Origin: Phycisphaerales bacterium UBA7812
GTDB lineage: Bacteria > Planctomycetota > Phycisphaerae > Phycisphaerales > UBA1924
NCBI GenBank assembly: GCA_002480345.1
Contig: DLBY01000159.1
Coordinates: forward strand, 1-5,243
Length of the DNA stretch: 5,243 nt
Direction: 5' to 3'
Positions 1 to 5,234 of the stretch are shown here, in pieces. A program made the position numbers and the translations under genes. Each line of letters opens with the position of its first letter. Position 1 is the stretch's first letter. Under the pieces are notes generated by a model. That model saw only the letters and a program-made list of their open reading frames with translations, made no database searches and was not told the origin of the DNA.

Positions 1-68
1 TCGATGCTGATGGCGCCCGGCGCGGTCCGCTCGGCACCCCCGCGCGCGAGCCGAGAGGCCTTGGTCAT
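1..68 (-). CDS. possible N-terminus of a divergent gene cut by the window edge
   Basis: A minus-strand ATG at 68 opens a frame with no stop up to the left edge; it reads MTKASRLARGGAERTAPGAISI and continues outside. Third codon positions are mostly G or C, as in the real genes here. A GGGGA lies only 2 nt before the ATG, too close to be a good ribosome binding site. The 22 visible residues match no family I recognise. The competing reading is the plus-strand frame from base 1 to the TGA at 85-87, which would be the C-terminal end of an upstream gene and has equally good codon use. The strand is therefore undecided, and both readings may be chance. Confidence 0.25.
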   Translation of the reverse strand, partial: MTKASRLARGGAERTAPGAISI

Positions 69-178
69 CGTCCCCGCGGCGCGCTGAGGCGGGGGATTTC
101 GTGCGGGACGGACGCGGCTGCTATCGTTGCGACCGCCCCCTTCGAGCGCGACCCGCGCGGTCTCGCGTCTGAGCACCC

Positions 179-1276
179 ATGACCAGGCACCTCACGACAA
201 TCGCCTTTGTTCTCGCGCTCGCTCTCGGCGCGGCGCTGTGGAGGGGCCTGCTCCCCCTGGGCGAGGGGATCCTGGTCAACATCCTGGGTCTCGTCCTCGC
301 GCTCGTCGTGCTCGTGCTCGGCGCGGATTACATGGTCCACGGCGCGGTCCGCCTCGCGCGGCGGCTCGGTGTGAGCCCGTTCTTCATCGGGGTCACGGTC
401 GTCGCGTTCGGGACCAGCGCCCCCGAGCTCGCGGCGTCCGTCGGCGCGGCGCTCAAGGGCGCGGGCGGGCTCGCGGTCGGGAATGTCCTGGGATCCAACA
501 TCGCGAACATCTGCCTGATTCTGGGGGCGACGGCGCTGATCAGCCCCGTCCCGATCGAGCGATCGATCTGGCGCGTCGACGCGCCGCTGATGTTCGTGAT
601 CACCATCCTCGCGTCGCTCGCGATGCTCGATCGGTTCTTTCCGTGGATCGAGATCCCCGAGGGCGGGAGCGCGATGATCGGGCGGATCGACGCGGGTCTC
701 CTCCTCGCGGGGCTCGTCGCCTTCGTCTGGTTCAACGCCCGCTCGGGACGCATCGACCCCGCGGAGATCGAGCACGAGATCGAGATTGAGCTCGCCGAGT
801 CGGCCTCGCCCGAGGGCGCGGGCGAGGGAACCGCGATCAAGGCGGTGGGCCTGTTCCTCGCGGGGCTCGTGGGCCTCGTGCTCGGCGCGGACCTGCTCGT
901 CGACAACGCGAGCGCGATCGCCCTGCAGATCGGGGTGAGCGAGGCGGTGATCGGCCTCACGGTCGTCGCGTTCGGGACGAGCATCCCCGAGCTCGTGTTC
1001 AGCGCCCGCGCCGCGATGAAGGGGCACGCCGAGATCGCGGTGGGCAACATCATCGGGTCCAATGTCTTCAACCTGCTCAGCGTGCTGGGCATCGCGGCTT
1101 TGGTCCGGCCCATCCCCGTCCCCGAGGACGCGGTCTCGCGCGACATCTGGGTCGTGTGGGGCGTCAGCCTCGTCGCGATGATCGTGATGAAGACCCACTC
1201 GCGGGTGACCCGCCCCGAGGGCATCCTGCTCCTCGTCGCCTATGCGCTCTACACCGTCTGGGTCTACGCGGGCTGA
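179..1276 (+). CDS. CaCA-family sodium/calcium-type cation exchanger (YrbG-like)
   Basis: This 365-residue inner-membrane antiporter belongs to the Ca2+:cation antiporter superfamily, whose bacterial YrbG-like members are taken to exchange Ca2+ for Na+ (or H+). Two alpha repeats are plain. Repeat 1 has GTSAPE at residues 78-83 and GNVLGSNIAN at 101-110; repeat 2 has GTSIPE at 266-271 and GNIIGSN at 289-295. Glu83 and Glu271 fall at the conserved acidic ion-binding positions. About ten hydrophobic segments are visible in two halves, joined by a charged loop (about 188-221) containing an acidic stretch, EIEHEIEIELAE. GAD precedes each repeat (48-50, 236-238). Length is close to that of the family, with about 30 extra N-terminal residues forming a further hydrophobic segment. 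No convincing Shine-Dalgarno sequence precedes the ATG, so the start rests on the N-terminal hydrophobic segment and the lack of a better codon. Family is secure; ion specificity is inferred. Confidence 0.95.
   Translation: MTRHLTTIAFVLALALGAALWRGLLPLGEGILVNILGLVLALVVLVLGADYMVHGAVRLARRLGVSPFFIGVTVVAFGTSAPELAASVGAALKGAGGLAVGNVLGSNIANICLILGATALISPVPIERSIWRVDAPLMFVITILASLAMLDRFFPWIEIPEGGSAMIGRIDAGLLLAGLVAFVWFNARSGRIDPAEIEHEIEIELAESASPEGAGEGTAIKAVGLFLAGLVGLVLGADLLVDNASAIALQIGVSEAVIGLTVVAFGTSIPELVFSARAAMKGHAEIAVGNIIGSNVFNLLSVLGIAALVRPIPVPEDAVSRDIWVVWGVSLVAMIVMKTHSRVTRPEGILLLVAYALYTVWVYAG
311..431 (+). repeat. internal DNA repeat, copy 1 (exchanger alpha-1 region)
   Basis: This stretch of the exchanger gene matches 875-995 in exact register, 564 nt (188 codons) apart. 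The best-conserved blocks are 311-327 against 875-891 (17 of 17 identical) and 393-431 against 957-995 (36 of 39 identical, differing at 415, 419 and 420, and including a 22-nt perfect run at 393-414). It encodes the GAD motif and the TVVAFGTSAPEL core. The repeat reflects the ancestral duplication within CaCA proteins, but the DNA-level identity is higher than protein conservation demands. Confidence 0.8.
875..995 (+). repeat. internal DNA repeat, copy 2 (exchanger alpha-2 region)
   Basis: Partner of the copy at 311-431. It encodes GAD and TVVAFGTSIPEL of the second alpha repeat. No insertion or deletion separates the two copies: GAD, GTSxPE and GNxxGSN all recur exactly 188 residues later. 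Confidence 0.8.
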
Positions 1277-1288
1277 AGCCGCACGCCG

Positions 1289-1303
1289 CGAGCCGATCGC
1301 TCG
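1289..1303. terminator. small inverted repeat in a convergent gap, weak terminator candidate
   Basis: In the 40-nt gap between the stops of the exchanger and the prepilin-like gene, CGAGC (1289-1293) and GCTCG (1299-1303) can pair around a 5-nt loop. The place is right for a shared bidirectional terminator, but the stem is only five pairs and no T-tract follows on either strand. It may be chance in such GC-rich DNA. Confidence 0.25.
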
Positions 1304-1316
1304 ACAGCCCGTCCGT

Positions 1317-2219
1317 TCAGCGGCGGAACTCGTTGATCCAGCCGAAGGGACGCTGCCCGGACGGGTTGTACATCGGGATGGTCTGGTCCCGTCGGTCGAT
1401 CAGGAAGAGATCCTGGCTGTTGAACCCGTTCGCGCCCGTTCCGGCGTTCGGATCCTCGTTGTCGAACGCGTCGGGCGGATCGAACCGTTCGACGGTGCCG
1501 TCGAGGAAGGCGGTCATCCCCCCGCCTGCGTTCGCGTTGCCAGGGGAGGACCCGTGCCGACGGGTCCACTGGTCCCAGGTGCCCCATCGTCCGTCGGAGA
1601 CGCCGTTGCGGGAGTTGTTGTTGTACCAGATCGTGCTCTCCTCGACGATCATGGGCAGGCCCGGGAAGGGCGCGAGCTCGGGCGGGCCCCCGAACGAGCC
1701 GCCCCCGCCGTTGCTGATCGACATGACGACCTCGAACGAGGAGAAGGTCTCCGCGCCCTCGGTGTACTCGACGAACGAGTAATCGAAGTTCAGGTCGCCC
1801 CCGGAGTAGATATCGAGGCGCCCCGCGTCGTCGGGATCCTCCGCGATCCCGAACGGGTCCGCCCGCTGGTTGAGCGGGCAGGCGACAATCTCGATCGCCT
1901 CGTCGACATATTCGATGAGGTACCCCTCGCCCACCCGGCTGTTGTTCTCGAAGGTGTACGCCCAGTTCTTGCGGATCGTGGGCGTCCCGAACCCGCCCTG
2001 GGACACCACCAGCGGGCGGGTCGGCATCGTCCGGTCCCGGTTGTCGTTCGCGTACATCAGGTTCGCGAGGCTCAGTTGCTTGACGCGCACCCGGCACGCG
2101 AGCTCGACCGCCGACGAGCGCGCGCGCCCCAGCGCGGGGAGCAGGATCCCGATCAGCAGCGCGATGATCGCGATGACGACGAGCAGCTCGATGAGGGTGA
2201 ACGCGCGGTCGCGGGGCAT
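1317..2219 (-). CDS. prepilin-like protein with type IV pilin/T2SS cleavage-methylation signal and H-X-DG motif
   Basis: A 300-residue protein with a class III signal: short basic leader MPRDRA, then FTLIELLVVIAIIALLIG. A prepilin peptidase would cut between Ala6 and Phe7 and methylate Phe7; Glu11 is the conserved +5 glutamate. The residue before the cut is Ala where Gly is usual. The hydrophobic helix spans about 7-30, and the rest is a large periplasmic or surface domain. Residues 110-118 (EIVACPLNQ) resemble the 'CP' segment of planctomycete prepilin-like proteins, and RRHG...FLDGTVERF (221-246) resembles their H-X9-DG motif, here with 17 residues between His222 and Asp240. Planctomycete genomes carry many such proteins, most of unknown role; pseudopilin-like assembly or surface display is inferred. 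An AAGGTGGAG sequence just upstream supports the start. The gene lies 54 nt downstream of the dockerin-protein gene on the same strand and may share its transcript. Confidence 0.9.
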   Translation of the reverse strand: MPRDRAFTLIELLVVIAIIALLIGILLPALGRARSSAVELACRVRVKQLSLANLMYANDNRDRTMPTRPLVVSQGGFGTPTIRKNWAYTFENNSRVGEGYLIEYVDEAIEIVACPLNQRADPFGIAEDPDDAGRLDIYSGGDLNFDYSFVEYTEGAETFSSFEVVMSISNGGGGSFGGPPELAPFPGLPMIVEESTIWYNNNSRNGVSDGRWGTWDQWTRRHGSSPGNANAGGGMTAFLDGTVERFDPPDAFDNEDPNAGTGANGFNSQDLFLIDRRDQTIPMYNPSGQRPFGWINEFRR

Positions 2220-2221
2220 CG

Positions 2222-2230
2222 CTCCACCTT
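2222..2230 (-). promoter_or_regulatory. ribosome binding site of the prepilin-like gene
   Basis: On the minus strand AAGGTGGAG lies 2 nt before the ATG at 2219, with its AAGG core 7 nt away. It is one of the better Shine-Dalgarno matches in the window and supports a six-residue leader before the prepilin cleavage site. Confidence 0.6.
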
Positions 2231-2255
2231 CGCGTCGAACCCGCGGGCTGTCAAG

Positions 2256-2269
2256 GGTCCACCCGGACC
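2256..2269. other. short inverted repeat between the dockerin and prepilin-like genes
   Basis: GGTCC (2256-2260) and GGACC (2265-2269) flank a 4-nt loop in the 54-nt gap, just after the dockerin gene stop. The five-pair stem has no T-tract, so it is at best a weak attenuator or RNA-processing site. A TTGACA hexamer follows on the minus strand (2254-2249) but has no -10 partner. Confidence 0.2.
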
Positions 2270-2273
2270 TGCG

Positions 2274-3161
2274 TCAGGGGCACCCCGCCTGGAACGCCTG
2301 GACGAAGGCGATGATCTCCGCGAGGTCGACGACGCCGAAGGGCTCGACATAATCCACGATCGGGTCGGGCCCGATGTAGGCCTGGATGTACGCCTCGATG
2401 TCCGCGAGATCGAGCTGGAAATAGGGCTCCGCGAAGTCCGCGAAGCTGCAGGGGCGCCCGATCACTTCGATGGTGACGCTGTACGACGCCTCGCTCTGCC
2501 CCGGGTTGCCCTGGGTCGTGTCGACAGACGACGCGGCGCTGAACAGATACTCGTACGCCCCGGGCCCGAGCAGGACGCGGTCGCTGAACGAGCCCGAGCC
2601 CGTTGCGCCCGTCAGGCGCCTCTGGTACCGGGAGGGTTCCCCGTTCCCGCCCTCGAACCCGATGCCGAAGCGGACCGAGGCCCCGGTCTGCCCGCCGTCG
2701 TCGGGGGACGCCTGGGCGATCTCGCCCGTGATCCGCAGGATGTAGTAGACGCCCTCCTCGTAGGCGAACCCGACGCGGTAGTCCGACGAGGCGGCCGCGA
2801 CGCCCGACGAGCCCGCCGCGACATCCGCGAGGTTGACCTGGGTTTCGACGAACCCTGTCGCGGTCAGCACCCCGCCGATCACGGACGAATTTTGGACCGC
2901 GAGGGCGGTCGCGGTGTTCCCCCCGGGTCCGAGGATCAACGCGAGTTCCGACGCGTCGAACACCCCGAACAGCGGGTCGGGCATGTCCGCGTGGTCCTCG
3001 TTGAAGACCTGCGGGTCGCCCCCGTCCGGATCCGCGAGCACGAGGCCCGCCGACGCTTCCACGACCCGCAGGTCCGCGGTGTAGTCGATCTGGGCCCCCG
3101 CGAGCGGAGCGGAGAGCCCCATCGCGACCAAGGCCGACCCCAGAGCCGATCCGTGCTGCAT
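2274..3161 (-). CDS. secreted protein with C-terminal GC-type dockerin-like double repeat
   Basis: A 295-residue exported protein. Residues 1-23 form a Sec-type signal peptide (hydrophobic core, then PLAGA), with likely cleavage before Gln24. Residues 24-235 are a beta-rich, Gly/Ser/Ala-rich domain that I cannot assign to a family; parts such as YRVGFAYEEGVYYILRITGE read as beta strands. Two dockerin-like repeats close the protein: DFAEPYFQLDLADIEAYIQAY (242-262, wrapping AEPYFQLDLADI) and DYVEPFGVVDLAEIIAFVQAF (270-290). Cys238 and Cys294 bracket the pair and could form a disulfide; the chain ends AGCP. This tail is typical of Phycisphaerae surface or secreted proteins; what it docks to is unknown, and no cohesin is visible here. 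AGGGGA, 5 nt before the ATG, supports this start over the much longer open frame upstream, which has no signal peptide. Confidence 0.85.
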   Translation of the reverse strand: MQHGSALGSALVAMGLSAPLAGAQIDYTADLRVVEASAGLVLADPDGGDPQVFNEDHADMPDPLFGVFDASELALILGPGGNTATALAVQNSSVIGGVLTATGFVETQVNLADVAAGSSGVAAASSDYRVGFAYEEGVYYILRITGEIAQASPDDGGQTGASVRFGIGFEGGNGEPSRYQRRLTGATGSGSFSDRVLLGPGAYEYLFSAASSVDTTQGNPGQSEASYSVTIEVIGRPCSFADFAEPYFQLDLADIEAYIQAYIGPDPIVDYVEPFGVVDLAEIIAFVQAFQAGCP

Positions 3162-3166
3162 CCCGT

Positions 3167-3172
3167 TCCCCT
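3167..3172 (-). promoter_or_regulatory. ribosome binding site of the dockerin-protein gene
   Basis: AGGGGA on the minus strand sits 5 nt before the ATG at 3161. It fixes the start directly before a clean signal peptide. Confidence 0.55.
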
Positions 3173-3177
3173 GTTCC

Positions 3178-3194
3178 CGCCCCCTTGCGGGGCG
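3178..3194. other. inverted repeat in the dockerin gene 5' leader
   Basis: CGCCCC (3178-3183) pairs with GGGGCG (3189-3194) around a 5-nt loop. In the minus-strand transcript this is a six-pair GC hairpin with a GCAA-containing loop, ending 5 nt before the Shine-Dalgarno sequence. It could affect translation or message stability, but stable hairpins arise easily at this GC content. Confidence 0.3.
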
Positions 3195-3392
3195 TTGGTC
3201 CGATCGTTCCCGCGAGCCTATCCGTGACGCGGGCGGGCACGAAGCGCAATTCCATGCTTTGAGACCCCGAAGACCTGAAACCGTCCCGCTGCCTTTCCCA
3301 AGGAAGCAGGGGCGCCCGAGCCGCGGAAGGGACCGAAGCCCGGGCGGGGTCGCGTAGCGGGTTTGCGATCGGTGCGCCGCAAGGCGAGAATG

Positions 3393-3399
3393 GGAAGGA
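3393..3399 (+). promoter_or_regulatory. ribosome binding site choosing the DUF4870 gene start
   Basis: GGAAGGA ends 8 nt before the ATG at 3408. The other in-frame ATGs (3363-region upstream frame, 3423, 3444) have weaker or no such sequence, so 3408 is preferred. Confidence 0.55.
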
Positions 3400-3407
3400 C
3401 ACAGGGG

Positions 3408-3830
3408 ATGCAGGCGGCCGCGATGAACGGGGACCCTCACACCATGAACGGGCATATCAACGAGAAGGGGCGGTATGTCGTCGACGACGCGAGCCCCGAC
3501 GAGCGGACCTACGCGACGCTGATCCACCTGTCGATCCTGGCGCACAGCGTGTTCACGCTGCTTGCGTTCGGGCTCACCCTCGTGCTGTGGCTCGTCAAGA
3601 AGGACGAGTCCGCCTACATCAACGACCACGGGCGCGAGGCGGTCAACTTCCAGATCTCGCTCGCGATCTACAGCATCATCTTCGGCATCCTCGCGATCGT
3701 GCTCATCGGCATCCCCTTCCTCATGGCGATCCCGATCTTCGCGATCATCTGCATGATCATCGCCGCGATGGCCGCGAACCGGGGCGAGCTCTACCGCTAC
3801 CCCATGACGATCCGCTTCCTCAACGGCTGA
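3408..3830 (+). CDS. DUF4870 domain-containing small membrane protein
   Basis: A 140-residue protein of the DUF4870 (Tic20-like fold) family, whose function is unknown. Hallmarks are clear: a polar N-terminal tail (1-36), a first hydrophobic helix (about 38-62) ending in LVLWLVKKDES, the signature INDHGREAVNFQIS (71-84), two more hydrophobic segments (about 85-103 and 104-123), and the closing AANRGELYRYPMTIRFL (122-138). Length is usual for the family. The in-frame ATGs at 3423 and 3444 are possible alternative starts that would only trim the tail. The zinc-ribbon pair follows 48 nt downstream on the same strand, so co-transcription is possible, although a small inverted repeat and a possible promoter lie between. 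Membrane location is secure; no function is claimed. Confidence 0.92.
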   Translation: MQAAAMNGDPHTMNGHINEKGRYVVDDASPDERTYATLIHLSILAHSVFTLLAFGLTLVLWLVKKDESAYINDHGREAVNFQISLAIYSIIFGILAIVLIGIPFLMAIPIFAIICMIIAAMAANRGELYRYPMTIRFLNG

Positions 3831-3838
3831 ACAGCGCA

Positions 3839-3852
3839 CCGCGGAACCGCGG
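3839..3852. other. inverted repeat between the DUF4870 and first zinc-ribbon genes
   Basis: CCGCGG (3839-3844) and CCGCGG (3847-3852) are separated by AA. In RNA this gives a five-pair stem with a GAAC loop, 8 nt after the DUF4870 stop. A G-run follows rather than a T-tract, so a standard intrinsic terminator is not supported; an attenuator or 3'-end stabiliser is possible. Confidence 0.3.
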
Positions 3853-3866
3853 GGGGACCGACGGGG

Positions 3867-3872
3867 TAGATT
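3867..3872 (+). promoter_or_regulatory. TAnnnT -10-like element, candidate leaderless promoter
   Basis: TAGATT fits the TAnnnT -10 consensus and stands out in a G-rich stretch. It ends 6 nt before the ATG at 3879, so transcription would begin at or near the A of the start codon, giving a leaderless message. No good Shine-Dalgarno sequence precedes this gene, which fits. No clear -35 box is seen about 17 nt upstream. Confidence 0.35.
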
Positions 3873-3878
3873 GCAAAC

Positions 3879-4556
3879 ATGGTCCCGAACGCCTCCGAGA
3901 TCACCCGCCGGCGCCTCACGGCGGCGACCGTCATCCGCCTGCTCGCGGTGCTCATCCTCGCGTTCGGTCTCATCCCGATGACCGCGCTGGGGGTCGAATA
4001 CGCCGAGGGATGGATTGACTGGCACGACTTCGACGAGTGGGGGCCCTACTTCGTCGCCTTCGCGATCCTCGCGGGCGCGAGCGCGGCCGTCTGGTGCCTC
4101 GCGCCCTGGGCGGCGCGCCTCATGATCCGCGTCCCACGCGTCCCGGTCTGCCCCAACTGCCGGTACAAGCTCGAGCACCTTGCCACGCCCCAGTGCACGG
4201 AGTGCGGCTACACCCTCACCCCCGAGTTCCTCTCCACCGCCTCGGAACGCGAGGAGGGCCTCCGCGAACCCGACACGGTCTGGCTGCGACAGATCGCAAC
4301 CCTCGTGCTGCGCCTCGGCGCCGGCGCCTTCCTGCCCATCGGGTGCATCGGGTGTTTCATCACCGCGGTCGACGCGATCCAGCGGAACGGGTGGCAGAGC
4401 TGGTCCGTTGTGTACGCGTGGGCGTTTGTGACGCTGCTCGCCGCGGGGGTGACGCTGTTCGCCTCGAATCTCAGCCTGCTCATGGTGCCGGGACGCGCAC
4501 GCTTCGGGGCTCGGCGCGCCCCGCCCCGGAACCCCGAGCGCTCCGCGCCCGAATGA
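3879..4556 (+). CDS. four-helix membrane protein with central zinc ribbon (paralogue 1)
   Basis: A 225-residue protein with no named family that I recognise. Order of parts: a basic N-terminus (EITRRRLTAA, 7-16), transmembrane helix 1 (about 18-38), a short acidic, aromatic loop (WIDWHDFDEWGPY), helix 2 (about 57-78), then a zinc ribbon with Cys91-X2-Cys94-X11-Cys106-X2-Cys109 (CPNCRYKLEHL...CTECGY), a linker with RQIATLVLRL (137-146), helix 3 (about 144-166), helix 4 (about 176-203) and a basic tail with VPGRARF. The positive-inside rule suggests that both termini and the ribbon face the cytoplasm. The ribbon's CxxCxYxLxxL...CPECG style is common in planctomycete membrane proteins. The next gene is a diverged copy of it. 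Zinc binding is inferred from the four cysteines; the role is unknown. Confidence 0.85.
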   Translation: MVPNASEITRRRLTAATVIRLLAVLILAFGLIPMTALGVEYAEGWIDWHDFDEWGPYFVAFAILAGASAAVWCLAPWAARLMIRVPRVPVCPNCRYKLEHLATPQCTECGYTLTPEFLSTASEREEGLREPDTVWLRQIATLVLRLGAGAFLPIGCIGCFITAVDAIQRNGWQSWSVVYAWAFVTLLAAGVTLFASNLSLLMVPGRARFGARRAPPRNPERSAPE

Positions 4557-4562
4557 TGCCGC

Positions 4563-5234
4563 ATGATCCCCGACCCCGCTGAGATCCTCCGGCGCCGCGT
4601 CACCGCGGCGATGATCGTGCGCATCCTCGCGTTCGTCCCGCTCCTCGCGGCCGCGTCGATCGGCGCCGTCTGGGTGTTCCAGACCTTCGAGAGCAGGCTC
4701 TACCGGGGCGAGCACCTGGGATACGGCGCCGCGGTCGCGGTGTTCATCGCGATCGCGGTCATCATGTGGATGCTCGCGCCGTGGCACGCGCGCCGATCGG
4801 TGCGCATGCCCCGCAGGCTCGAGTGCCCGTCGTGCCGCTACCGTCTCGAGGGCCTCACCGAGCCCCGGTGCCCCGAGTGCGGGCTGTTTCTGACCAGCGA
4901 ATTCGTCGCGACGCCGGGGGAGAAGACCCCGCCGCCCCGCGATCCGGACCGGGTGCTGCTGAGGCAGATCGCGACGACGGTGCTCCGCCTGATCGCGATC
5001 GTGGGGCTGGTCTGCTGCGTGCCCTACCTGCTGTTCGCGGTGATCGAGAGCGTGCGCGCCATGAGCGGCGTGAGTGTCTACGGCAGTTCGGTCGAGTGGG
5101 AGGCCGCCGTGTTCTTTGTCTCGCTCGTCGCGGTCTTCGTCTCGATGCTGGTGTGGGGCTCGAGCCTGTCGGCGTTCATCGTGCCGGCGCGGGCGCGTTT
5201 CGAGCCGCGCCGCGCCGGACCCCCAGCAGGATGA
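4563..5234 (+). CDS. four-helix membrane protein with central zinc ribbon (paralogue 2)
   Basis: A 223-residue protein built like its neighbour: N-terminal EILRRRVTAA (7-16), helix 1 (about 18-39), helix 2 (about 55-73), a zinc ribbon with Cys88-X2-Cys91-X11-Cys103-X2-Cys106 (CPSCRYRLEGL...CPECGL), RQIATTVLRL (134-143), helix 3 (about 141-163), helix 4 (about 181-206) and the tail VPARARFEPRR. The first 24 residues match paralogue 1 at 13 positions with no gap, and the ribbon spacing is identical. The extracytoplasmic loops differ most. The ATG lies 6 nt after the previous stop with no Shine-Dalgarno sequence, which suggests translational coupling. The pair probably arose by tandem duplication and may act as a heteromer; that is inference. 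Confidence 0.85.
   Translation: MIPDPAEILRRRVTAAMIVRILAFVPLLAAASIGAVWVFQTFESRLYRGEHLGYGAAVAVFIAIAVIMWMLAPWHARRSVRMPRRLECPSCRYRLEGLTEPRCPECGLFLTSEFVATPGEKTPPPRDPDRVLLRQIATTVLRLIAIVGLVCCVPYLLFAVIESVRAMSGVSVYGSSVEWEAAVFFVSLVAVFVSMLVWGSSLSAFIVPARARFEPRRAGPPAG

Larger units (their letters stand above)
3162..3407. other. divergent intergenic region
   Basis: This 246-nt stretch lies between the divergent dockerin and DUF4870 genes and must hold promoters for both directions. It is less GC-rich around 3240-3300. I found no strong sigma-70 promoter. The best plus-strand match is TTGCGA (3363-3368), 17 nt, GAGAAT (3386-3391), but it would start transcription inside the DUF4870 ribosome binding site. 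No small gene with a credible start is visible. Confidence 0.6.

Noticed and set aside
122..127. TATCGT as a -10 box for the exchanger
   Set aside because: It fits TAnnnT, but no -35 partner is convincing and it is 51 nt from the ATG; a six-base match alone is too weak to annotate.
3..182. A plus-strand frame without ATG whose TGA overlaps the exchanger ATG as ATGA
   Set aside because: The overlap looks like translational coupling, but third positions are not GC-enriched as in the real genes and the peptide has no recognisable features.
65..1198. A 377-codon minus-strand open frame opposite the exchanger
   Set aside because: The product is an almost continuous run of Arg, Asp, Glu and His without hydrophobic core, as expected for the complement of a membrane-protein gene in GC-rich DNA.
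2249..2254. A perfect TTGACA on the minus strand before the prepilin-like gene
   Set aside because: The place where a -10 box should be reads GAAGGT and lies in the ribosome binding site, so no functional promoter fits.
1242..3227. A 661-codon plus-strand open frame opposite the prepilin-like and dockerin genes
   Set aside because: It lacks recognisable domains, is dominated by Arg, Asp, Val and Pro, and is antisense to two clear genes.
3363..3391. TTGCGA and GAGAAT with 17-nt spacing as a DUF4870 promoter
   Set aside because: Each box matches the consensus at four of six positions only, and the implied transcript start falls inside the GGAAGGA ribosome binding site.
4149..4205. Zinc ribbon taken as a DNA-binding transcription factor domain
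   Set aside because: The ribbon sits between transmembrane helices with no other DNA-binding region; a membrane-associated structural or interaction role is more likely.
2274..4787. An 837-codon minus-strand open frame from 4787 through the dockerin gene
   Set aside because: Upstream of 3161 it runs antisense to the well-supported DUF4870 and zinc-ribbon genes and reads as Arg/Asp/Glu/His-rich low-complexity protein, typical of a GC-rich shadow. Only the part from the ATG at 3161 has a signal peptide, a ribosome binding site and domain structure.
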